Shown here: positions 34,863-43,563 of the stretch, in pieces
How positions within the stretch are numbered: the first letter of the stretch is position 1
Layout of the letters: every line of letters starts with the position of its first letter
Origin: Nitrospirillum viridazoti CBAmc
GTDB taxonomy: Bacteria > Pseudomonadota > Alphaproteobacteria > Azospirillales > Azospirillaceae
Length of the DNA stretch: 64,000 bases
NCBI RefSeq assembly: GCF_000730165.1
Contig: NZ_CP022110.1
Span: forward strand, 1,247,501 to 1,311,500
Direction of reading: 5' to 3'
Position numbers and translations under genes: made by a program
Notes under the pieces: generated by a model
The model's input: only the letters and a program-made list of their open reading frames with translations
What the model was told of the DNA's origin: nothing
Databases searched by the model: none

Positions 34863-35525
34863 ATGATCCGCCCCGCCGCCGACCCGATCCTTCAGGACCG
34901 GCTGGATGCCGCCCGCTCCCTGGCCCGCCAGCCGCTGTCGCGGGAAGAGGTCGCCCAGATCGTCTCCACCGTCGTCGCCTCCATGGGCGGCGACGTGAGC
35001 CAGCACGACATCAAGCTTTATGGCGAGCTGGAGGGCCTGGCCCGTTTCATCCACAACGCCAAGAAGGAAATCGCGGCGCTGCAGCCCAGTGACATCCATG
35101 CCGAGCACATTCCCCGCGCCACGGATGAGCTGGACGCCGTGGTGGGCGCCACGGAGGATGCCACCAACCGCATCATGGACGCCTGCGACCAGCTGATGGG
35201 CATGGCCGGCGATGTGACGCCGGAGGTGTCGTCCAAGATGATGGACATCACCACCGGCATCTATGAGGCTTGCAACTTCCAGGACATCACCGGCCAGCGC
35301 ATCACCAAGGTGGTGAAGGCGCTGAAGCATATCGAGGCCAAGGTGGAGGCCATGCTGGTCGCCTTCGGCGAAGACGTGCAGCGCCGTCACCCCGACGGCC
35401 CGCCCGCCGCCGACACGCCCGCCGGCGGCGCGTCCGATGATGACTTCCTGCTGCATGGGCCCCAGTTGCCCGGCCGGGCCATCGACCAGGATGAGATCGA
35501 CCGCCTGCTGGCGAGCTTCGACTGA
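34863..35525 (+). CDS. cheZ: CheZ-family phosphatase of CheY~P (copy 2)
   Basis: A 220-residue CheZ homologue. Catalytic Asp141 and Gln145 lie in EACNFQDITGQRITKVVKAL, nearly identical to copy 1. A four-helix region precedes it (ATDELDAVVGATEDATNRIM). The C-terminal tail AIDQDEIDRLLASFD closely copies the FliM CheY-binding peptide NQDEIDSLLGFD. Outside these motifs the two CheZ copies differ strongly. Its position inside the motor gene group suggests this is the motor-linked CheZ. Confidence 0.88.
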   Translation: MIRPAADPILQDRLDAARSLARQPLSREEVAQIVSTVVASMGGDVSQHDIKLYGELEGLARFIHNAKKEIAALQPSDIHAEHIPRATDELDAVVGATEDATNRIMDACDQLMGMAGDVTPEVSSKMMDITTGIYEACNFQDITGQRITKVVKALKHIEAKVEAMLVAFGEDVQRRHPDGPPAADTPAGGASDDDFLLHGPQLPGRAIDQDEIDRLLASFD

Positions 35526-35559
35526 GTCTCCAGAGGCGATGGGCCCAAAGGCGACGGGT

Positions 35560-36279
35560 ATGACGGTTGGGGCGTCCAGGAACCGGCCCATGGCGGGGCT
35601 GATGTCGGGGGGACGGAAGATCGCCCAGGAAGAGGGCGGGGTCTTCGTCCTCTACCTATCGGTATTCTTTCTGCTGCTGGCGTTCTTCATCCTGCTGACC
35701 TCGCTGTCCACCTTCGAGAACCGCAAGTTCGACGCCGTCGTGCAGGCCGTGCAGGACGCGTTCGGCGTCACCCTCACCCAGGGGCCGGCGGCGCAGGCCG
35801 CGCTGGCCCGCGCGGATGAGCGCCTGGGGGCCGTGGGCCGCCGCCTGGTGGCCGTGATGCCCGACGCCGTCATCGACCAGGGCGGCAAGGGCGGCACCCT
35901 GGCCGCGACCATGCCGACATCCAGCCTGTTCGCCACGACGGCGGCGGAGGGGGGCGGCACCATCGTCACCATCCTGCCCGGCCGCGAGGGCGTGTGGCAC
36001 CAGATGGTCGAGGCCGTACGCCCGGATGAGGAGACGGGGCTGGAGATCGACCTGGAGTTCCTGGTGGGCGACGGAGGCAACCCCGGTGCCAGCCTGCCCG
36101 TGTTCCAGGCCGGCGCCATGGCCCGCACCCTGGCCGCGGCCGGCGTGCCCCTGCGCGCCATGACCGTGGGGGTGGAGAAGGGCAGGGCGGACACGGTGCG
36201 CTTCCTGTTCCGCGCCCGGCTGCCGCGTGCCGGCCTGCCGGCGGTTCCGGTGACGCCGGCGGCGGAGACGCGGCCATGA
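35560..36279 (+). CDS. MotB-like flagellar membrane protein lacking the stator Asp
   Basis: A 239-residue protein with one N-terminal membrane helix (about 27-49; GGVFVLYLSVFFLLLAFFIL) and an extracytoplasmic domain rich in strands (VTILPGREGVWHQMVEAVRP, LEIDLEFLVGDG) resembling a diverged OmpA/MotB domain. The helix has no acidic residue, so it cannot conduct protons as MotB does. AAAGG 8 nt before 35560 decides the start. Its stop overlaps the next MotB-like gene by 4 nt. Confidence 0.7.
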   Translation: MTVGASRNRPMAGLMSGGRKIAQEEGGVFVLYLSVFFLLLAFFILLTSLSTFENRKFDAVVQAVQDAFGVTLTQGPAAQAALARADERLGAVGRRLVAVMPDAVIDQGGKGGTLAATMPTSSLFATTAAEGGGTIVTILPGREGVWHQMVEAVRPDEETGLEIDLEFLVGDGGNPGASLPVFQAGAMARTLAAAGVPLRAMTVGVEKGRADTVRFLFRARLPRAGLPAVPVTPAAETRP

Positions 36280-37034
36280 CCGAGCCGGACGCCCTGCCGC
36301 CGCCCATCCCGGGCTTCCTGCCGTCCCTGGCGCCCAAGGTCCAGGCACCCAAGCGCATCTGGCTGATCTCCTTCACCGATTTCGTCTGCCTGATGCTGTC
36401 GTTCTTCGTGATGCTGTACGGCATGACGGCCCCCGACGCGCGGCGGGACCAGGTGTTGCAGGCCATCTTCGGCGGCTCCCCTGCCGAGCAGCACGGCAAC
36501 GGCAACCTGGACCGGGGCAAGGCCACCGACCTGGGCTATCTGGGCAGGGTAATGGAACGCCAGCTCTCCAGCGACCCGGCCTTGGCGGCCGTCCGCGTCA
36601 TCCACGCGGGCGACCGTCTGGTGGCCGCCCTGCCGGAGGAGGCGCTGTTCGCCCCCGGGGGCACCACCCTGTCCTCCGCCGGGTCAGCCATCCTGTTCGC
36701 GCTGGGCGGGGTGGTCAGCAACGTCGCCAACGCGGTGGAGGTCGTGGGCCATACCGATCCCGGCCCGATTGGCCCTAGCCCCGTCGCGCCCGGCACCATC
36801 GCCAACGCCGCCTATCCATCCAAATGGGAACTGTCGCTGGCGCGCGGCCGCACCATCGCCCTGGCGCTGGCCCGCGCGGGCTATGCCGAGCCCATCACCG
36901 TGCGTGGCCAGGCCGACGGCGCCGGTCCGGCCGCCCTGGGCGCCGCGACCGACGCCGAGCGGGCCAGTGCCGACCGCCGCATCGACATCGTCATCCGTGA
37001 ATACGCCGCCCGGGACGGCAAGCCCCCGTCATGA
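36276..37034 (+). CDS. MotB/OmpA-family flagellar motor protein
   Basis: A 252-residue MotB-like protein. The single helix is ISFTDFVCLMLSFFVMLYGM with Asp35 at the position of the proton-binding stator Asp. The C-terminal OmpA-like peptidoglycan-binding domain contains VEVVGHTDPGP, the helix WELSLARGRTIALALARAG and ASADRRIDIVI. It could anchor a stator unit, but no MotA partner lies in the window, so a stator role is unproven. It overlaps both neighbours by 4 nt. Confidence 0.82.
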   Translation: MTEPDALPPPIPGFLPSLAPKVQAPKRIWLISFTDFVCLMLSFFVMLYGMTAPDARRDQVLQAIFGGSPAEQHGNGNLDRGKATDLGYLGRVMERQLSSDPALAAVRVIHAGDRLVAALPEEALFAPGGTTLSSAGSAILFALGGVVSNVANAVEVVGHTDPGPIGPSPVAPGTIANAAYPSKWELSLARGRTIALALARAGYAEPITVRGQADGAGPAALGAATDAERASADRRIDIVIREYAARDGKPPS

Positions 37035-40000
37035 CCGCTTACGCCCCGCTTTTCCGCTCCCTGCTGATGGGCGTCGCTCTGGCGCTGGCGGCGACCCCCG
37101 CCCTGGCCGCTCGCCAGGAGACCAAGGAGGCGTCGCCCGCCGCCGGCCCGGCGCAGGTGCCTCCCCAGCCCGCCTCACAGCCCGCCGCCGCGCAACCGGC
37201 GGAGGCAGGCGCCGCCCTGCCCACGGTGGCGGTGCGCGCCGGTGAACATCCCGGCCGCAGCCGCCTGGTGTTCGACTGGGCGGGACCGGTCAAGTCGACG
37301 CTGGAGCGCGACGGCGCCAAGCTGCTGATCCATTTCGACAAGCCGGCCAAGGCCGATCTGGGTGCCGCCCGCAAGGCCGGCTCCCCCCGCATTTCGGGGG
37401 TGGAGGCGGTGGCGGGCGGTCCCGGCCTGACCATCGCCCTGACCATCCCCGCCAACGCGACGGTCGAACAGTCCCGCTCCGGCGACAAGGTCGTCATCGA
37501 CGTGGGCGACGGCAAGCCCGGCGCCCCGCCGGCCCCAGCCAGCACCACCACCTCGGCGCCCCCGGCGGAGAAGGCGACCCCCGCCGCCAGGATGCCGGTG
37601 GTAGCACCCGCTCCCGCGCCCACCCAAGCTGCCGCCCTGCCGCCAAATGGCCCGACCAGCGGGCCGCCGGCTGGCTCGGCCGCCAGTGGCGCCCCGCCCT
37701 CGGTGGCAGCACCACCGGCCGATCCGCGCGCGGTCAAGGAAGGCCAGCCGCTGTACCTGATCCAGCAGCAGCAGGCTGCCAAGGATGCCGCCGCGAAAGA
37801 GGCTGCCGCCAAGGCCGCGGCGCAGGTGGCCCCGTCCGCCAAAGCACCGGAAGCGAGGACACCCGAGGCCAAGCCCGCGCCCGCCGTGGCGGCGCATCCG
37901 CCTGGCGCCTCGGCGCCCGAGGCGGCGCCGGCTTCCGAGGTGGCCGCCTCGCCCGGCGTCGACGCCCCGCCGGCACCACCGCCCACTCTGGTGTTCGACC
38001 CCGGCCAGCCCTCGGCGGTCGCGGTGTTCGCCCGCGCCGGCTGGCTCTACGTGCTGTTCGACCGCGCGGTGCCGCCCACGACCGCACCCACGCAACCCGC
38101 CAACCAGCCGGCCGTACTGGGGCAGGTGGAGCCGGTGGCCTTCACCGGCGGCACCGGCTTCCGCCTGCCGGCGCCGGCCGTGCTGGAGCCCAAGGTGACG
38201 GGCGAGGGCGCCACCGGCTATCGCATCACCTTCGACCACGCCCCGACCGCGCCGGCGGACGGCGCGCCGGCGGGCGTGCCGGTGGTGACCGACCCCGACT
38301 TCGCCTTGGGCCCGCGCCTGGTGGTGAAGACGCCCAAGCCGGTGAAGGTCTTCACCTTCTCCGACCCGGTGGTGGGCGATACGCTGAAGGTCATCCCCAT
38401 GAGTCCGGCGCCGCAGTTGATGCCGGTGACGCTGCGTTATGCCGAGGCGCAGTTCCTGCCCACGGCCCAGGGGGTGGTGGTCCGCCCCATCGATGAACGC
38501 TTGCTGGTGCAGCCGGCCAAGGAGGGTGTTGAACTGACGGTGCCGGGCGGTCTGCGCCTCTCCCCCTCCACCGACATCGCCACCGCGGCCCCGCCGCCGC
38601 CGGTGGTGGAGCCCGACCGCTTCTTCGACTTCCAGCGCTGGGCCAAGGTGGACCCCAACGGGTTTGTGGCCGGGCGCGAGCACGTGATGAACGAGATCGT
38701 CAAGGCCCCACCGGACGATCGGCCCAAGCTGCGCCTGGATCTGGCTCGCTTCTACGCCGGCAACGGCTTCGGGCAGGAGGCGCTGGGCCTGCTGGAGATG
38801 GCGCGCAAGGACCAGCCGGATTTGGAGAAGCGGGCGGAATTCGCCGCCGTGCGCGGCACCGCCCGCATCCTGACGGGCGATGCCAAGGGCGGCCTGGACG
38901 ACCTGACGGCCCCCGCCCTGCAGAACGAGCCGGACGTGGCTCTGTGGCGCGCCTACGCCGCCCACACCACCGGCGACGACGACACCGCCTATCGCCTGTT
39001 CCAGAGCCGCCGGGAACTGCTGCGGACATATCCGGAGCCGTTCAACACCCGCTTCAGCCTGGCCGCCACGGAGGCGGCGCTGGCCAAGGGCGACGTGGAC
39101 ACGGCCAACACCCTGCTGGACCGGCTGGTGAAGCGCGGCGCCAACAAGGGGCCGGCCGAGACCGCCATCAACTATCTGCGCGGCGAGGCGGCGCGCCTGG
39201 CCGGGGATCACGAGAAGGCCATCGAGTCCTACCGCGCGGCGACGGAGGGGACGGATCGCCTGTACCGCACCAAGGCCCGCATGGCCCTGGTGGACGAGGA
39301 ACTGGCCGCCGGCAAGCTGACCCCCGCCAAGGCGGCGGAGCAGATGGAGAAGATGCGCTTCGCCTGGACGGGCGACGACCTGGAACTGCACATCCTGCGC
39401 CGCCTGGCCGACCTGCATATCAAGGCCGGCAACTTCCCCCAGGCCTTCGACACCATGAAGCGCGCCATCACCCTGTTCCCCAACAGCCCCGAGGCGCCGC
39501 TGATCACCAAGCAGATGACGGACACCTTCACCGGCCTGTTCGTGCGCAACGGTGCCGACAAGATGCCGCCCTTGGAAGCGCTGTCGCTGTATGAGCAGTA
39601 CAAGGAACTGACGCCCCCGGGGCCCGACGGCGACACCGTCATCCGCGTGCTGGCGGAACGATTGGTGGACGTGGACCTGCTGGACCGTGCGGCCGAACTG
39701 CTGGACCGCCAGGTGCAGTACCGCCTGCAAGGGGAGCAGAAGGCCCAGGTGGGCACGCGCGAGGCGGCCATCCGCCTGCTGAACAACCAGCCGGACAAGG
39801 CGCTGGCGGCCCTGGACCAGTCGGAGGTGCCGGGCATTTCCGAGACCATGGCCGCGGAACGCCGGTTGCTGCGGGCCCGCGCCCTGTCGCGCACCGACAA
39901 GGGGCCGGAGGCCGTGGCCCTGCTGAAGCAGGACAATTCCCGCCCCGCCAACCTGATGCGCATCGATATCGCCTGGCATGCCAAGCAATGGCCGCTGGCG

Positions 40001-40489
40001 GCCCAGGCCCTGGCCGACGTCATCGGCCCGCCGCCGGCCGCCGGCCAGCCCATCGACCCCACCATTTCGCGCCTGGTGGTGAACCGGGCCGTTGCCCTGT
40101 CGCTGGCCCAGGACCTGCCGGGCCTGCAAAAGCTGCGCGCCGACTTCGGCCCGTCCATGGACAAGGGGCCGGATTCCAACATGTTCCAGGTGATGACCCG
40201 CCCGACCGAGGCCAACGGCCTGCTGGACGCCGCCACCATCCAGAACCAGGTCAAGGAAATCGACCTGTTCAAGAGCTTCCTGGACAGCTACCGCACCCGC
40301 CAGACCCAGGGGGCGGCCGTGCCGGGTGAAACACCGGCCGCCGCCGCGCCCGCCGGCGAGGGGGCGCCCAGCGCCGCGGCACCCCCGGCCACTTCGTCCG
40401 CGCCACCGGCGGCGTCGCCACCGACGGCGTCCAACGCGCCCTCCAACGGCGCTGCGGCCCCGCCCGCGCCAGCCAGTCAGCGGCGCTGA
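37031..40489 (+). CDS. large secreted TPR protein of the flagellar cluster
   Basis: A 1152-residue protein with a signal peptide (LLMGVALALAATPALA|AR) and an AMIN-like beta domain at about 60-160 (RSRLVFDWAGPVKSTLERDG). Long Ala/Pro-rich linkers lead to a second beta region at about 320-510, then TPR-like helical repeats from about 540 to 1090 (VDTANTLLDRLVKRGANKGP; HEKAIESYRAATEGTDRLYR), and a disordered Ala/Pro tail. It is probably periplasmic and bound to cell wall or motor parts. Coupling to the MotB-like genes by a 4-nt overlap supports a motor-associated role. Not a named family to me. Confidence 0.78.
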   Translation: MTAYAPLFRSLLMGVALALAATPALAARQETKEASPAAGPAQVPPQPASQPAAAQPAEAGAALPTVAVRAGEHPGRSRLVFDWAGPVKSTLERDGAKLLIHFDKPAKADLGAARKAGSPRISGVEAVAGGPGLTIALTIPANATVEQSRSGDKVVIDVGDGKPGAPPAPASTTTSAPPAEKATPAARMPVVAPAPAPTQAAALPPNGPTSGPPAGSAASGAPPSVAAPPADPRAVKEGQPLYLIQQQQAAKDAAAKEAAAKAAAQVAPSAKAPEARTPEAKPAPAVAAHPPGASAPEAAPASEVAASPGVDAPPAPPPTLVFDPGQPSAVAVFARAGWLYVLFDRAVPPTTAPTQPANQPAVLGQVEPVAFTGGTGFRLPAPAVLEPKVTGEGATGYRITFDHAPTAPADGAPAGVPVVTDPDFALGPRLVVKTPKPVKVFTFSDPVVGDTLKVIPMSPAPQLMPVTLRYAEAQFLPTAQGVVVRPIDERLLVQPAKEGVELTVPGGLRLSPSTDIATAAPPPPVVEPDRFFDFQRWAKVDPNGFVAGREHVMNEIVKAPPDDRPKLRLDLARFYAGNGFGQEALGLLEMARKDQPDLEKRAEFAAVRGTARILTGDAKGGLDDLTAPALQNEPDVALWRAYAAHTTGDDDTAYRLFQSRRELLRTYPEPFNTRFSLAATEAALAKGDVDTANTLLDRLVKRGANKGPAETAINYLRGEAARLAGDHEKAIESYRAATEGTDRLYRTKARMALVDEELAAGKLTPAKAAEQMEKMRFAWTGDDLELHILRRLADLHIKAGNFPQAFDTMKRAITLFPNSPEAPLITKQMTDTFTGLFVRNGADKMPPLEALSLYEQYKELTPPGPDGDTVIRVLAERLVDVDLLDRAAELLDRQVQYRLQGEQKAQVGTREAAIRLLNNQPDKALAALDQSEVPGISETMAAERRLLRARALSRTDKGPEAVALLKQDNSRPANLMRIDIAWHAKQWPLAAQALADVIGPPPAAGQPIDPTISRLVVNRAVALSLAQDLPGLQKLRADFGPSMDKGPDSNMFQVMTRPTEANGLLDAATIQNQVKEIDLFKSFLDSYRTRQTQGAAVPGETPAAAAPAGEGAPSAAAPPATSSAPPAASPPTASNAPSNGAAAPPAPASQRR

Positions 40490-40497
40490 GCGCGAGC

Positions 40498-40938
40498 TCA
40501 GTGGCAGCTCATGCTTTCCATCAGGTTGCCACCCTTATCGAAGGTGAGGCGGCAACTTTTGATGGTGGCGGGCAGTTTGGTTGCGATGATGACGTCCGTC
40601 GCGACATAGGCGCATGACATCCAGATATCCTTGCCCGGTGCCGGCTCAAATTTCCAGCTGGCGCCGGTCTTGGTCGATGCGTCTGGGGCCAGGATCGCCT
40701 GTTCGGTCGGTGGCCCATCGGAGAAGCGGACAGTGGCCAGGGGGTGAGCGATCGGTGTCGCGCTTACCGTTGTCGGCGGATTGCCGTCAGAGTAGGCGGT
40801 AAAGCCCGCCGGCACTGAGGCGGGTGCCTCGGTCACAGCGAATGTCTTGGGGCATTGGGGCGCAGTCTCTGCGGCCAGAGCCCTGCCAACGGAAAACGCG
40901 AGGGTGCCGAGAACGATAAGGGTTTTCATTTTTCTCAC
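40498..40938 (-). CDS. STY0301-family periplasmic protein (copy 1)
   Basis: A 146-residue protein with a signal peptide (MRKMKTLIVLGTLAFSVGRALA). The mature part has the STY0301 pattern: PQCPKTFAV near the start, then KDIWMSCAYVATDVIIATKL and IKSCRLTF, with Cys residues likely forming disulphides. The family is uncharacterised but recurs beside BPSL0067-family genes, in arrangements suggestive of immunity proteins. Its start overlaps the BPSL0067 stop by 4 nt. Base composition is lower in GC than flanking flagellar genes. Confidence 0.8.
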   Translation of the reverse strand: MRKMKTLIVLGTLAFSVGRALAAETAPQCPKTFAVTEAPASVPAGFTAYSDGNPPTTVSATPIAHPLATVRFSDGPPTEQAILAPDASTKTGASWKFEPAPGKDIWMSCAYVATDVIIATKLPATIKSCRLTFDKGGNLMESMSCH

Positions 40939-41330
40939 TCGATCACCGAGAAGGCGTCGCCGTTGTTGCTTGGGTTCTTATAGGTGCCGTCTTCATTCTT
41001 TCCTTTGAAGGAAAGATGGCGTTTGAAGATCCCGCCGCTGTGGGAATACTGATCCACGACCCAGATGCCCGTTGAATCTTGGCTTACGTAGAAGGCGGCA
41101 TGGTTGCCATGGCTATGGCTGGGGTATTTGCCATTCACGAATGTGGCGATGGCCGTTCCTGTTTTCAGCGACGTATTTCCCCGGACGGCGGCCCCTTCCT
41201 TCCAGAAGACGGACGCTGGTTTCGGAACGGACGTGTAGGCTTCGATCAGGGCGACACACTGTCCCGTTCCCACGTTTGGTTTCGGTGGCTGGGTCAAGAT
41301 GGACAGCACGTTATCGTAGACATATGGCAT
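40935..41330 (-). CDS. BPSL0067-family protein, probable NlpC/CHAP-like amidase
   Basis: A 131-residue protein matching BPSL0067-family proteins over its whole length: TGQCVALIEAYT, FWKEGAAVRGN, TAIATFVNGKYPSHSHGNHA and NPSNNGDAFSVIE. Cys25, His77 and Asp93 (WVVDQY) fit the Cys-His-Asp set of NlpC/P60-CHAP cysteine amidases that cut peptidoglycan peptides. There is no signal peptide, as for effectors exported by a dedicated machine. It is clearly poorer in GC than its surroundings. It is coupled to STY0301 copy 1. Confidence 0.82.
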   Translation of the reverse strand: MPYVYDNVLSILTQPPKPNVGTGQCVALIEAYTSVPKPASVFWKEGAAVRGNTSLKTGTAIATFVNGKYPSHSHGNHAAFYVSQDSTGIWVVDQYSHSGGIFKRHLSFKGKNEDGTYKNPSNNGDAFSVIE

Positions 41331-41465
41331 GAATCGCCTTCCTAAATCAGCGCGTGCAATTTCGCTTCTGAATTAGCGCTGCCTCAGGTTTTTGCCATTT
41401 TTCTTAAGTACGGCTCCGCGTGGTTGGGTTTAAGCCTTTCGAGGCCGCCGGATTGACGGGTATGT

Positions 41466-41495
41466 CCCGGCCCTGGTGGCGTCACCAGGGCCGGG
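41466..41495. terminator. strong 13-bp hairpin downstream of STY0301 copy 2
   Basis: CCCGGCCCTGGTG (41466-41478) pairs perfectly with CACCAGGGCCGGG (41483-41495) around a 4-nt loop, 18 bp after the stop of the leftward gene at 41514. No T run follows on the minus strand. It probably acts as terminator or attenuator before the BPSL0067 gene. Confidence 0.5.
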
Positions 41496-41513
41496 TGTAT
41501 CGAGCGATGGCCC

Positions 41514-41978
41514 TTACTGACAGTTCAGGCCGGCGGCCATGTTGCCGTCGGGTGACAGGGTCACGGTGCAGGTGTGGACGCTGGCCGGCATCTTGGACGC
41601 GATCATGATGGCGGTGGCATCATAGGCGCAGGCCATCCACAGGTTCTGGGCCTGGGCCGGCGTGAACTGCCAGGTCAGCGCCGTGCGCGACTGGGTGGCC
41701 GGGGGCAGGGGCGGCTGGCCGCCGGGTTCGCCGTTCCAGAACAGGATGGCGGCCAGCGGCAGGGGTAGGGCGCTTCCGTCCGGCGCCTTGGGCGGGGTGC
41801 CGTCCTGATAGGCCTTGAAGCCGGCCGGCACGTCCTTGACCGTCTCGGTCACCGGCAGAGTCTTGGGGCACTGCGGGCCGGCCTGGGCGGCGGCCTGGCC
41901 GGCCCCCAACCCGGTGACGGCGGTGACGGCGAACAGGGACAGCAGACCGCTGGTCAGAACCTTCTTCATTTTCCTCAC
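41514..41978 (-). CDS. STY0301-family periplasmic protein (copy 2)
   Basis: A 154-residue paralogue of the protein at 40498. It has the same MRKMK start, a signal peptide ending GQAAAQA, PQCPKTLPVTETVKDVPAGF, then NLWMACAYDATAIMIASKMP and HTCTVTL. It is higher in GC than copy 1, implying separate history or longer residence. It lies upstream of the BPSL0067 gene in the same direction, giving the order copy 2 - BPSL0067 - copy 1. Confidence 0.8.
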   Translation of the reverse strand: MRKMKKVLTSGLLSLFAVTAVTGLGAGQAAAQAGPQCPKTLPVTETVKDVPAGFKAYQDGTPPKAPDGSALPLPLAAILFWNGEPGGQPPLPPATQSRTALTWQFTPAQAQNLWMACAYDATAIMIASKMPASVHTCTVTLSPDGNMAAGLNCQ

Positions 41979-42102
41979 TCAGGTCGTGTGGCGTGTGGGG
42001 CAAGGCGTTGATCCTAACGCCTTCTACGAATTTAGATGGGAAGAGCCTGCTGAACAGCGGCAAAGCGCCCTAGACTTCGTTGCGTCAGCACCGATAACCG
42101 CG

Positions 42103-42876
42103 TTACCCGAAGCTTTTCACCAGGCTGCCCACGATCAGGTACCAGCCGTCCACCAGCACGAAGAAGATGATCTTGAACGGCAGGGAGATCATGGCCGGCG
42201 GCAGCATCATCATGCCCATGGACTGCAGCACCGACGACACCACCATGTCGATGACCAGGAAGGGCACGAATACCAGGAAGCCGATCTCGAACGAGCGCTT
42301 GAGCTCGGACAGCATGAAGGCCGGGATGACCACCTGGATGGGCAGATCTTTGGCCGTCGTCACCTTGTCGATCTTCGCGATGTCGGTGAACAGTTGCAGG
42401 TCGCGTTCCCGCGTGTGCTTCAGCATGAAGTCCTGGAAGGGCACGACGGCGTACTTCAGGCCTGTCAGTTCATCCACCTGTTCGTCGATCATGGGCTTGA
42501 TGCCCGCGTCGTAGGACGCCTGGAAGGTGGGCGCCATGATGAAGAAGGTGAGGAACAGGGCCAGGCTCAGCATCACCTGGTTGGGCGGCACCTGCTGCGT
42601 GCCCAAAGCGGAGCGCAGGAAGCCCAGCACGATGATGATGCGCACGAAGCTGGTCATCATCACCAGGATGCTGGGCGCCACCGACAGCACGCTGATCAGC
42701 ACCACCAGTTGGATGATGCGGCTGGTGGAACTGCCCCCCTGCGAGCCCAGGTCCAGGTTCAGGCTTTGCGCGTAGGCGGCGCCGGCCAGCAGCGAGGCTG
42801 CCACCGTCAGCAGGACGGCCAGGACGGGCACGCCCCAGCGGAACAGGCGGGAGGGGCGACTGGGGGTGGTGCTCAT
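42103..42876 (-). CDS. fliP: flagellar export gate protein FliP
   Basis: A 257-residue polytopic protein of the type III export gate. It has a cleaved-looking leader (VPVLAVLLTVAASLLAGAAY|AQ) and the FliP signatures SVAPSILVMMTSFVRIIIVL, FLRSALGTQQVPPNQV, VIPAFMLSELKRSFEIGFL and SMGMMMLPPAMISLPFKI. It forms the export pore with FliQ and FliR, encoded nearby. Start overlaps the fliO stop by 4 nt. Confidence 0.96.
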   Translation of the reverse strand: MSTTPSRPSRLFRWGVPVLAVLLTVAASLLAGAAYAQSLNLDLGSQGGSSTSRIIQLVVLISVLSVAPSILVMMTSFVRIIIVLGFLRSALGTQQVPPNQVMLSLALFLTFFIMAPTFQASYDAGIKPMIDEQVDELTGLKYAVVPFQDFMLKHTRERDLQLFTDIAKIDKVTTAKDLPIQVVIPAFMLSELKRSFEIGFLVFVPFLVIDMVVSSVLQSMGMMMLPPAMISLPFKIIFFVLVDGWYLIVGSLVKSFG

Positions 42877-43241
42877 GGTACAGGCCCCGGGGCGTGCGCC
42901 GTCGGGGCGGCGGCCTCGTTCAGAACGGTCTCGAAGGTGGGGGCGGCGGCGCCCGCCGGCGGGATGGGGCCCTCCAGGTGCAGGTCCTGGGTGCCGCCCA
43001 GCAGCAGCAGATGCTCCACCCCATCGCGCCGGATCAGCACCAGGCGGCGGCGCGGGTCCAGGGCCATGGCCTCCACCACGCCCAGGCGGCGCTGGGCCCG
43101 GCCGGGCAGGCGCATGAGGGCGCCGCCGCCGAAGCGGCGCACCAGCCAGCCGGTGACCAGGATGAAGCCAAGCACCAGGCCCAGCATCAGGGCGGCGTAG
43201 ATGTAATAGGCAGCGGAGGTGGCCATGAGGTCAGCCGACAT
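42873..43241 (-). CDS. fliO: flagellar biosynthesis protein FliO
   Basis: A 122-residue protein with one membrane helix (about 12-33; YIYAALMLGLVLGFILVTGW) and the cytoplasmic FliO domain (RRLGVVEAMALDPRRRLVLI, GVEHLLLLGG). FliO assists FliP assembly. The start may be ATG 43241 (overlapping the upstream gene by 11 nt) or ATG 43226 (4-nt gap). The C-terminus is an Ala/Pro tail. Confidence 0.85.
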   Translation of the reverse strand: MSADLMATSAAYYIYAALMLGLVLGFILVTGWLVRRFGGGALMRLPGRAQRRLGVVEAMALDPRRRLVLIRRDGVEHLLLLGGTQDLHLEGPIPPAGAAAPTFETVLNEAAAPTAHAPGPVP

Positions 43242-43563
43242 CCGGGTCTTCGGCCCGGCGGTAGGCGGCGGCCGCCCGGCCCACTGTGGCCTTGCCCTGC
43301 GTCAGCTCATTGGCCTTCCTCACCACCGCTTCCAGCCTCTCCAGGGCCGCCAGCACGCCCTCCAGCCGTGGCAGGAAGGATCGGGCTTCCTGCGGCGGTA
43401 ATTGGACAACTGCATTGCATAATGCAGTGGCTTCATCCTCCAGGCCGGCGAACTCCACCGCGTCGCCGGCTGCAACAAGGTCGGCGGTGCGGTTCAGGAT
43501 GGCCAGCAGGTCGTCCATGGCCGTGGCCAAGGCATCCGCTTGAGGGGAAAGGGGCGGGGTCAT
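43231..43563 (-). CDS. small helical protein of the flagellar cluster
   Basis: A 110-residue all-helical protein (LATAMDDLLAILNRTADLVA; LEGVLAALERLEAVVRKANE; TVGRAAAAYRRAE). Size and helical pattern resemble FlgN/FliT-type flagellar chaperones, but no diagnostic motif supports that name. It overlaps the FlhB-C-like gene upstream and fliO downstream, so it belongs to the leftward flagellar operon. Confidence 0.65.
   Translation of the reverse strand: MTPPLSPQADALATAMDDLLAILNRTADLVAAGDAVEFAGLEDEATALCNAVVQLPPQEARSFLPRLEGVLAALERLEAVVRKANELTQGKATVGRAAAAYRRAEDPDVG

Noticed and set aside
37175-40129. A 984-codon minus-strand open frame opposite the TPR protein gene
   Set aside because: Antisense shadow with composition typical of reversed high-GC coding sequence.
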